From positions 1-50,334 of the forward strand of contig NZ_JAMXAY010000038.1 in assembly GCF_025460835.1 (NCBI RefSeq): a stretch of DNA of 50,334 nucleotides, given 5' to 3'. Origin of the DNA: Parapedobacter soli (GTDB lineage: Bacteria > Bacteroidota > Bacteroidia > Sphingobacteriales > Sphingobacteriaceae). The position numbers and the translations under genes are program-made. Shown here piece by piece: positions 44,366 through 50,334 of this stretch. Position 1 is the stretch's first letter. Each line of letters starts with the position of its first letter. The notes beneath the pieces are model-generated. The model saw nothing but the letters and a program-made list of their open reading frames with translations, did no database searches and was not told the DNA's origin.

Positions 44366-44400
44366 TATCACGCTCGTTTGGAGCAAAATACGATTGAAAT

Positions 44401-46113
44401 ATGTCTTTTAAATTTGAAATGTTGAAGGAGCAATCGGCAATTATCAAGGTAATTGGCGTAGGGGGTGGGGGCGGAAACGCAGTAAACCACATGTATAAAC
44501 AGGGAATCAGCGGTGTTGATTTCATTGTCTGTAACACAGACGCACAAGCCTTGGAGCTGAGTCCGATCCCAAACAAAGTGCAATTGGGTGCCAGTCTGAC
44601 GGAAGGAATGGGTGCAGGTGCTGACCCTAGTGTTGGCGAGAATTCTGCCATTGAAAGTATCGAAGATATCAAACGTATGCTGGGTTCCAACACCAAGATG
44701 CTGTTCATCACAGCAGGGATGGGGGGTGGAACCGGGACCGGTGCGAGCCCGGTACTAGCCAAAGCAGCCCGGGAACTCGGTATCCTCACCGTAGCCATTG
44801 TAACCACCCCGTTTGCATTTGAGGGTAAAAGACGCCGTATGCAGGCCGAGGATGGTTTGGGTGAATTGACAAAATATGTTGATTCATACCTGGTAATTTC
44901 AAACGACAGGCTACGCGATATTTTTGGGAACCTCACGATGACCGCTGCTTTTGCGAAAGCAGACGACATCCTGACCACCGCTGCAAAGGGTATCGCTGAG
45001 ATCATCACTATTCCAGGTTACGTGAATGTAGACTTCAAGGATGTGAGGACCGTGATGAACGACAGCGGTGTGGCGATTATGGGGAATGCCGTGGCCGAAG
45101 GAGAGGACCGCGCGCTCCGCGCAGTGGAAGGGGCATTGGCCTCGCCATTGCTAAAAGACAACGAGATTGAAGGCGCACGTTACATCCTGCTCAATATCAC
45201 GTCTGGTAAGCAGGAGGTGACCATGGACGAAGTGACGATTATCACAGACTATATTCAAGATAAGGCCGGTCTGTCGGCAGATTTGATATGGGGTAACTGT
45301 ATCAATGAGTCATTCGAAAGCGAACTGTCTGTTACCATTATTGCTACTGGATTCCAGACATTGGAAGAGCGGATAAAAGAAAAGGAGAACGAGCGGATCG
45401 AGATCCCACTTACACCGGAAGAGCCTAAAATACCGTACGTGAGGCCCATCAACCAGTTTGTACGGAAAGATAACGATGCTCCGGAAGTGGCCGGACCGGT
45501 GCTTAAGTCTGTAGCGGAACCAAGCAATCCCCGTACTGTCCCACAACAGGCGGATTTGTTCAGCGCAACATCGCCCAATAAGCCGCAGCTACGCAATAAC
45601 ACGCCCGATAAGGATGGCATCATCCGGCATACGCTGACTCCCGAGAGTGAGCAGCCCAGCCCAGCAGATGAGGTGGAGGATGATGGGTATGAGGTGAAGA
45701 CAAGGCCCTCGGCTTTTCATTTCGAGCTGCCAACTGATTTTGGTGAGGAAATGCCGGCCAATGCAACGGAGGCCGGCGACAATAGCGTGGAGTATAGCCA
45801 GGAGCATGTACCCCCGACCACGAGAGAAACAAGTCGCGGGACGGACGAACATAAAACCCCAGCACACGTAGAGAAGGAGCTGCTGAAAACCAAGGAACGC
45901 ATCCTACGGCTCAAGGAATTGAGCATGAAACTCAAATCTGCTAATGGATTGCAGGAACTGGAAACTGAGCCGGCATACCGACGTAAGCAAATGGCCCTGG
46001 AAGACGTACCGCATTCGTCGGAATCGCAAGTGTCGAGATTTACCCTATCCACTGAAGAAGGGATCACTGAGATAAGACCCAACAATTCTTTTTTGCACGA
46101 CAACGTCGATTAG
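44401..46113 (+). CDS. ftsZ: Cell division GTPase FtsZ
   Basis: The 570-residue tubulin-like GTPase forms the Z ring. The GTPase core (about 1-320) shows IKVIGVGGGGGNAVNHM, NTDAQAL, the signature GGGTGTG (about 109-115), TTPFAFEG and NDRLRDIFG. A long, acidic, Pro/Ser-rich linker of about 220 residues follows. A conserved C-terminal peptide (EIRPNNSFLHDNVD) would bind FtsA and is the Bacteroidota form, different from the proteobacterial LDIPAFLR type. It is the last gene of the dcw cluster, followed by a strong terminator. Confidence 0.98.
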   Translation: MSFKFEMLKEQSAIIKVIGVGGGGGNAVNHMYKQGISGVDFIVCNTDAQALELSPIPNKVQLGASLTEGMGAGADPSVGENSAIESIEDIKRMLGSNTKMLFITAGMGGGTGTGASPVLAKAARELGILTVAIVTTPFAFEGKRRRMQAEDGLGELTKYVDSYLVISNDRLRDIFGNLTMTAAFAKADDILTTAAKGIAEIITIPGYVNVDFKDVRTVMNDSGVAIMGNAVAEGEDRALRAVEGALASPLLKDNEIEGARYILLNITSGKQEVTMDEVTIITDYIQDKAGLSADLIWGNCINESFESELSVTIIATGFQTLEERIKEKENERIEIPLTPEEPKIPYVRPINQFVRKDNDAPEVAGPVLKSVAEPSNPRTVPQQADLFSATSPNKPQLRNNTPDKDGIIRHTLTPESEQPSPADEVEDDGYEVKTRPSAFHFELPTDFGEEMPANATEAGDNSVEYSQEHVPPTTRETSRGTDEHKTPAHVEKELLKTKERILRLKELSMKLKSANGLQELETEPAYRRKQMALEDVPHSSESQVSRFTLSTEEGITEIRPNNSFLHDNVD

Positions 46114-46150
46114 TTTAAGCCGATTGTTCGGTTCAAATTCGAATAAAAGA

Positions 46151-46187
46151 ACTGTTTGGTCGGGGGGCTGACCAAACAGTTTTTTTG
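46151..46187 (+). terminator. Rho-independent terminator of the dcw cluster
   Basis: ACTGTTTGGTC (46151-46161) pairs perfectly with GACCAAACAGT (46170-46180) around an 8-base loop, followed directly by a T-tract. It lies about 38 bases after the ftsZ stop. Confidence 0.92.
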
Positions 46188-46226
46188 TTTATCTAAGGTA
46201 TATGCGGTGCAACCCTTGCAGATGTG

Positions 46227-46257
46227 TTGGAGCCTTTTAATTTAAAGTTTATCTTTG
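46227..46257 (+). promoter_or_regulatory. Promoter of the alpha-oxoamine synthase gene
   Basis: TATCTTTG (46250-46257) matches the -7 consensus TAnnTTTG exactly, with TTG at 46227-46229 twenty bases upstream as the -33 element. Predicted start is near 46264. This excludes the upstream TTG at 46255 as a start codon. Confidence 0.65.
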
Positions 46258-46296
46258 CATCGATTTTTGTCTTATTTAATACACAACATAAATATA

Positions 46297-47541
46297 TTGG
46301 ACTTATTTGATAAAATTGCGAAGAATCTGGGGCCAATCGGCCAACACTACGAGTGGTCCCACGGTTATTTTTCGTTTCCGAAATTAGAAGGTGAAATTGC
46401 TCCCCGTATGTTATTTAATGGGAAAGAGCATTTGATTTGGAGCCTCAATAATTACTTGGGCCTAGCCAACCATCCGGAAGTGAGGGCGGTAGATGCCCAA
46501 GCTGCCGCAGACTTCGGCTTAGCTTATCCCATGGGGGCACGGATGATGTCGGGTAATAGTAACCACCATGAGGAACTGGAGCAAGATCTGGCTGCCTATG
46601 TAGGCAAGGAAGACGCGTTTCTGCTTAACTATGGCTATCAGGGAATGGTATCCATTATCGATGCCATAGTGGACCGCAACGACGTTATCGTTTACGATGC
46701 GGAGTCGCATGCCTGCATCGTAGATGGCGTACGCCTACATATGGGAAAGCGGTTCGTCTATCAACACAATGATTTGGAAAGCTGCGAGCGGCAGTTAATC
46801 CGTGCCACTAAGCTGGCCCGTACGACCGGTGGCTCGGTGTTACTGATCACAGAGGGCGTATTCGGTATGTCGGGTGCACAAGGCAAGCTGAAAGAGATTG
46901 CAGCCCTGAAAGAAAAATACCCATTCCGGATGTTGGTGGACGACGCACACGGCTTCGGGACCATGGGGCCTACCGGCGCCGGTACCCACGAAGCACAGGA
47001 TTGCGTAGCAGATATAGATATCTACTTCGGTACATTTGCGAAGTCGATGGCAGGTATCGGTGCATTTGTAGCCTCCAATCAAGACGTAATCACCTACCTC
47101 CGTTATAATATGCGGTCGCAAACATTCGCGAAGTCACTTCCCATGCCCATGGTTATCGGGTTGAAAAAGCGGTTTGAGTTGTTGAAAAACAGCCCTGAGC
47201 TCCGTGAACGATTGTGGGCTGTTGCAAGGGCATTGCAACACGGACTGAAACAGCGTGGATTCGACATCGGGGCCACCAATACGATGGTGACCCCGGTTTT
47301 CCTAAAGGGAGATCTACATGAAGCGACTGCACTTACCCGGGACTTAAGAGAAACTCATAGCATATTTTGTTCTATTGTTGTCTACCCGGTTATCCCCAAA
47401 GGTTTGATCGAGTTGCGCTTGATTCCAACTGCGGTGCATACCCAAGAAGATGTGGAATATACGTTGGATGCATTTACAGCGGTCAGCGAAAAACTGCAAG
47501 CAGGGGCTTATAAGCAAGCTGTTTCTTTACAATCGGAGTAA
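46297..47541 (+). CDS. PLP-dependent alpha-oxoamine synthase (serine palmitoyltransferase/KBL-like)
   Basis: The 414-residue fold-type I PLP enzyme of the alpha-oxoamine synthase family condenses an amino acid with an acyl thioester. Visible: the SLNNYLGLANHPEV start, GARMMSGNSNHHEELE, YDAESHACIVDG (PLP stacking His), VDDAHGFGTMGPTGAG (Asp/His contacts) and GTFAKSMAGIGAF, whose Lys forms the Schiff base. It differs from the better-known Sphingobacterium serine palmitoyltransferase but closely resembles a second Bacteroidota paralogue that usually begins MDIFDKI. Therefore the TTG at 46297 (MDLFDKIAKNLG) is the likely start. Substrate (serine, cysteate or glycine) is undetermined; sphingo- or sulfonolipid synthesis is a reasonable inference. 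Confidence 0.88.
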   Translation: MDLFDKIAKNLGPIGQHYEWSHGYFSFPKLEGEIAPRMLFNGKEHLIWSLNNYLGLANHPEVRAVDAQAAADFGLAYPMGARMMSGNSNHHEELEQDLAAYVGKEDAFLLNYGYQGMVSIIDAIVDRNDVIVYDAESHACIVDGVRLHMGKRFVYQHNDLESCERQLIRATKLARTTGGSVLLITEGVFGMSGAQGKLKEIAALKEKYPFRMLVDDAHGFGTMGPTGAGTHEAQDCVADIDIYFGTFAKSMAGIGAFVASNQDVITYLRYNMRSQTFAKSLPMPMVIGLKKRFELLKNSPELRERLWAVARALQHGLKQRGFDIGATNTMVTPVFLKGDLHEATALTRDLRETHSIFCSIVVYPVIPKGLIELRLIPTAVHTQEDVEYTLDAFTAVSEKLQAGAYKQAVSLQSE

Positions 47542-47746
47542 TTTCCCGAATTATAATTTGGAAAAAAGACAAGCGAGGGATTGATAAGGCTTTATTTATA
47601 TCTACCTCATTATCTGCTTGTATATCAGTCACATGTATATGTGTATGATTGCTTGTTTAGCTCATAGCAACGAGGGGTGTGGAAAAAAAAGTGCGTTTAA
47701 AGCTTGTTTTGGGTGTTTTAAAGTTTTTTTTTACGAAAAAAGATTC

Positions 47747-47754
47747 TACTTTTA
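47747..47754 (+). promoter_or_regulatory. Candidate -7 element for the histone H1-like gene
   Basis: TACTTTTA matches TAnnTTTG at seven of eight positions, with a run of T about 20 bases upstream as a weak -33. A strong ribosome-binding site, AAAAGGAG (47794-47801), follows, eight bases before the ATG. Confidence 0.45.
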
Positions 47755-47809
47755 ACGCACTGTAGATTATTAACTTTTTAAAATTTAAAAACTAAAAGGA
47801 GTATTTATT

Positions 47810-47995
47810 ATGGCAAGCATCCAAAAATTCAATGAACTTAAGAGTTTGATCGAGGGGTTAGATGGAGACGCGGACAAATTCTTCAACAAAGGCAACAACG
47901 CGGCTGGTACCCGGGTGAGAAAAGGCCTGCAAGACGTTAAGAATTTAGCTCAAACAATCCGCTTGGAGATTCAAGAAGCAAAAAATGCAAAATAA
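47810..47995 (+). CDS. Histone H1-like protein
   Basis: The 61-residue protein is a short, Lys-containing helical peptide. The phrase DKFFNKGNNAAGTRVRKGLQDVKNLAQTIRLEIQEAKN matches the Bacteroidota histone H1-like family (Hc1-related), small nucleoid-binding proteins. The long basic tail seen in chlamydial Hc1 is absent, so it may bind DNA weakly or as an oligomer. It has its own promoter match, a strong AAAAGGAG site and a tight terminator 32 bp after the stop, so it is a well-expressed single gene. Confidence 0.88.
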   Translation: MASIQKFNELKSLIEGLDGDADKFFNKGNNAAGTRVRKGLQDVKNLAQTIRLEIQEAKNAK

Positions 47996-48027
47996 GCATA
48001 CTGTTTGACCTAGTCAAATAGCTAAAG

Positions 48028-48053
48028 GCCCTGAGATTCAGGGCTTTTTTTTT
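48028..48053 (+). terminator. Rho-independent terminator after the histone H1-like gene
   Basis: GCCCTGA (48028-48034) and TCAGGGC (48038-48044) form a perfect 7-bp stem with a 3-base loop, followed by nine T. Confidence 0.92.
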
Positions 48054-48142
48054 GAGCCAAATGCTTATATTCGTATTCTAATCGATTGATGCCATGGTAA
48101 ATTATGGAAAAGTGGTGGTGTGGTTTATGATTGGCTTGCCAC

Positions 48143-48298
48143 CGATGGGGTACGCTGGTCTTCTCATCAAAAGGATATAACGAGCCGTGGGACGGTCAGC
48201 GCAACAATATGTCTTTACCTTCTGGTACCTACTATTATACCTTGACTTCCGACGTGTTGGTCAAGTCAGTCACCGGGTCCGTGTCGATTCTGAGGTAA
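48143..48298 (+). pseudogene. Remnant of a CHU_C (T9SS type B sorting / gliding-associated C-terminal) domain
   Basis: An open frame of 51 codons ends at TAA (48296-48298) and has no start. It reads RWGTLVFSSKGYNEPWDG, then LPSGTYYYTLTS, then SVTGSVSILR: the classic end of the CHU_C domain that targets large adhesins and enzymes through the type IX system. Just upstream the frame meets a stop (TGA at 48128-48130), and the preceding bases contain what looks like a shifted VYD segment. The body of the protein is gone. It is a decayed gene end, unless it is joined to something outside by rearrangement. Confidence 0.75.
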
Positions 48299-48358
48299 GC
48301 AGTAATTTTCATAGTCTCTGTTATTTTTCGTATCATCGCTTAAAACAAATATACTAGA

Positions 48359-49498
48359 ATGGCAAACAAAAGTAATAACCCCATTTGGGTGATGAGTTCA
48401 GCATTCGATCAACTGACATTACCCGAGTTGGTAGATACTACCGTGCGGATCGGAGCGCAAGGCATAGATCTGTGTGTGTTCCGACGCGATGGAACCCGGC
48501 AGGACCACACGGCTACACACCTAAACTACGATCATTTCACACCAGATACAGCAAAGGAACTTATCGACCGTTTCAATGCGGCACACTTGAGGTTGTCGCT
48601 GGGAGCCTTCGAGAATATGATCGGAGGGGACCCGGCAGAACGTATAAAAAATCAAAACCACTTACTCAAATTGATACGGATAGCTCACCTGCTGGGCGGT
48701 GATGAAAATGATGTGAAGGTAGGTACTTTTGTCGGATACAATCACGAGCTCGGCGTCCAGCAAGACGGCTTTCAAAAGAACTTGGATGAATACCGGCGAG
48801 TTTTCGCACCGATAATACGGTATGCAGAAGACTTAGGCGTGACCATACTTTATGAAAATTGCCCGATGGAAGGCTGGCGCCCCGCGTCGTATACTACTAC
48901 ATACAATAACCTACCCGGGGTGCTGGCGGCACGCAAGCTAATGTATGCCTTAATCCCTAGCGAAGCGCATGGCGAGATTTATGACCCCTCGCACGACGTG
49001 TGGCAGCACACCGATCCGGTAGATGTGATTGCGCAAACTGACATTTCGCGTGTGCACCGTGTTCACGTGAAAGCCACCCGTAACCTTAAAACCAAAGCGC
49101 GCGTCGATTGGGGAGGGATGTACCCCATGCAATTGGTGGATCCGGGACTGGCTGACACGGCAGGAGTGAGTATACCCGCAAGCGATTGGGACAGGCACCA
49201 TTATGAAGCCATGTTGCCCGGATTTGGCGGGTCGGACAGTATGGATTGGCGGGCATTTGTAGATCTGCTTGCCGAAAAGGGATTTACAGGGCCATACGAG
49301 ATCGAAAACGAAGCCAGAAATTCAAAGGATACCGGAAATATGGCAGCTATTGTACAGGGCTTTGAAGCAAGTATAAAGTTTTTGGCACCTATGGTGTGGG
49401 AACTTCAGGATGATACGGGGTACACGTACCGCCAGCGCTCCCCGCTGAAGTCAGCCACCTCACGAGATATCCCGATTCGCACCATCGATAAACTGTGA
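48359..49498 (+). CDS. TIM-barrel sugar phosphate isomerase/epimerase family protein
   Basis: The 379-residue product is a xylose isomerase-like TIM barrel (AP endonuclease 2 family, PF01261). Likely metal ligands: Glu in LYENCPMEGW (about residue 164), the YDPSHDVWQ segment with Asp and His (about 207), His in RVHVKATR and Glu in YEIENEARNS near the C-terminus. There is no signal peptide, so it is probably cytoplasmic. Related Bacteroidota proteins are isomerases, epimerases or inosose dehydratase-like enzymes; the substrate cannot be told. It stands alone and converges on the response regulator gene. Confidence 0.85.
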   Translation: MANKSNNPIWVMSSAFDQLTLPELVDTTVRIGAQGIDLCVFRRDGTRQDHTATHLNYDHFTPDTAKELIDRFNAAHLRLSLGAFENMIGGDPAERIKNQNHLLKLIRIAHLLGGDENDVKVGTFVGYNHELGVQQDGFQKNLDEYRRVFAPIIRYAEDLGVTILYENCPMEGWRPASYTTTYNNLPGVLAARKLMYALIPSEAHGEIYDPSHDVWQHTDPVDVIAQTDISRVHRVHVKATRNLKTKARVDWGGMYPMQLVDPGLADTAGVSIPASDWDRHHYEAMLPGFGGSDSMDWRAFVDLLAEKGFTGPYEIENEARNSKDTGNMAAIVQGFEASIKFLAPMVWELQDDTGYTYRQRSPLKSATSRDIPIRTIDKL

Positions 49499-49525
49499 CG
49501 AGAATAGGATGTAAGCCTTATTAGC

Positions 49526-50167
49526 CTAGGCACCCGAATGCAAACGGAACTTTTCGATCAGCTCTGCGATATTATCGACCTGGAGCTTCTCGAAAATACG
49601 GGTTTTATAGGTGCTTACCGTAGAGGTACTGAGATTAAGGGCTTTGGATACGTCCATGATGCCTAATCCCTGAACCAGGTATTTTGCAACGTCGACCTCC
49701 CGGTTGGAAAGGTGGTTTAACGGGTTGTCTGCTTTCAATACGGATTTCCCCATGGTGAGGGTGTTGTAATACAATTCACGCACTTCAGGGCTCATGTATT
49801 TGCCCCGTTGGATCACCGAAAGGATGGCTTCCTTCAGGTCGGCCTTGGAGGTGTTTTTATTAAGATAACCCGATGCACCCGCCTGCAGGTAACGGAGCGC
49901 ATAAAGTGTTTCGTCATACGACGAAAACACCAATATCTTAATGTTCGGCTGAATCAGCAACACTTTCTCAACCATTTTGATATTATTTCCCCCCGGCATG
50001 TTGATATCGAGAAGTACAAGGTCATAAGGCTTTTCCGACAACAACTTGATCATTTCGTCAAAATCCTCAGCCTGGGTAACCCGTGCAAGCGGCAGTGCCT
50101 CTTTTACTACGATTGATGTACCCAGCCTAACGATTCCATGATCATCTGCTATCAATATCTCTGTCAT
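49526..50167 (-). CDS. NarL/LuxR-family response regulator
   Basis: The 213-residue product has a receiver domain (Asp8-Asp9, phosphoacceptor Asp54 in LVLLDINMPGG, Ser in LVFSSYDE, Lys in YLNKNTSK). The C-terminal LuxR-type helix-turn-helix spans about 148-205 (LSNREVDVAKYLVQGLGIMDVSKALNLSTSTVSTYKTRIFEKL). It should dimerise on phosphorylation and bind DNA. No histidine kinase lies in the window. A -7 match is found about 75 bases upstream. Confidence 0.93.
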   Translation of the reverse strand: MTEILIADDHGIVRLGTSIVVKEALPLARVTQAEDFDEMIKLLSEKPYDLVLLDINMPGGNNIKMVEKVLLIQPNIKILVFSSYDETLYALRYLQAGASGYLNKNTSKADLKEAILSVIQRGKYMSPEVRELYYNTLTMGKSVLKADNPLNHLSNREVDVAKYLVQGLGIMDVSKALNLSTSTVSTYKTRIFEKLQVDNIAELIEKFRLHSGA

Positions 50168-50239
50168 TTGTCAAATGTTTATCATAGATGCCATCTATTA
50201 AGGCATTTGGTTATTTCATAAGTCAGCTACGCAACAGTG

Positions 50240-50247
50240 CAAATATA
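50240..50247 (-). promoter_or_regulatory. Candidate -7 promoter element of the LuxR-type regulator
   Basis: TATATTTG on the minus strand matches TAnnTTTG exactly; TTG lies 16 bases further upstream (50264-50266). Confidence 0.5.
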
Positions 50248-50314
50248 AGTTAAAATATAATTGCAATCGTGTTTTTGGATTAAAATTAATCTGATTATCC
50301 GTTTACGCACCTGT

Positions 50315-50322
50315 TATATTTG
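50315..50322 (+). promoter_or_regulatory. Candidate -7 element reading out of the window
   Basis: TATATTTG matches the consensus exactly on the plus strand, 13 bases from the end. It may serve a divergent gene beyond the window; nothing more can be seen. Confidence 0.3.
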
Positions 50323-50334
50323 CAATGACCAGTC

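Overview
The window comes from a Bacteroidota chromosome, most likely family Sphingobacteriaceae (Pedobacter/Parapedobacter-like; genus is inference). Evidence: a type IX secretion lipoprotein of the PorW/SprE type, a fragment of a CHU_C (type B) T9SS sorting domain, DUF5777 and TamB envelope proteins, a Bacteroidota histone H1-like peptide, an FtsL-like protein of the Bacteroidota type, few Shine-Dalgarno sequences, and several matches to the Bacteroidota -7 promoter element TAnnTTTG. Base composition looks balanced. There is no transposase, phage gene, CRISPR array, rRNA or recognisable tRNA.

Layout. 61-2823 (+): a compact cluster of four exported proteins (Yx(F/W/Y)xxD-repeat lipoprotein, monohaem cytochrome c lipoprotein, YceI protein, DUF5777 beta-barrel), probably an envelope redox module. 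2845-4381 (-): M23 peptidase, bactofilin, AtpZ. 4551-11560 (+): PorW/SprE-like lipoprotein, class A penicillin-binding protein, UvrC. 11569-14926 (-): GH123/DUF4091 lipoprotein and bifunctional NAD(P)H-hydrate repair enzyme. 15052-15372 (+): SufT-like protein. 15405-17758 (-): KhtT/KhtU-like cation/proton antiporter with a small lipoprotein. 17759-18198: long non-coding stretch with several dyads, before an FGE-fold protein. 18978-23303 (-): TamB, whose N-terminus looks frameshifted or non-canonically started. 23391-25445 (+): TsaD and an aldo/keto reductase. 25468-29987 (-): LutB-like protein, AspRS, a LytTR response regulator and a small lipoprotein.

30261-46113 (+) is an uninterrupted division and cell-wall (dcw) cluster: mraZ, rsmH, ftsL-like, ftsI (PASTA), murE, mraY, murD, ftsW, murG, murC, ftsQ, ftsA, ftsZ. 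It ends at a strong terminator. Three details stand out: 10-bp-phased MraZ boxes before mraZ, an eight-copy heptamer repeat joining murG to murC, and a cluster of DnaA-box-like 9-mers between ftsA and ftsZ.

46297-50167: a PLP-dependent alpha-oxoamine synthase, the histone H1-like gene, the degraded CHU_C fragment, a TIM-barrel sugar isomerase-like protein, and a NarL/LuxR-type response regulator (-).

Cell-envelope biogenesis dominates: precursor synthesis (Mur, MraY), polymerisation (PBP1A, FtsW/FtsI), remodelling (M23, bactofilin), outer-membrane assembly (TamB) and secretion (PorW). Nothing here is a clearly new defence or mobile system. The best candidates for undescribed biology are the four-gene redox cluster and the regulatory DNA in and before the dcw cluster.
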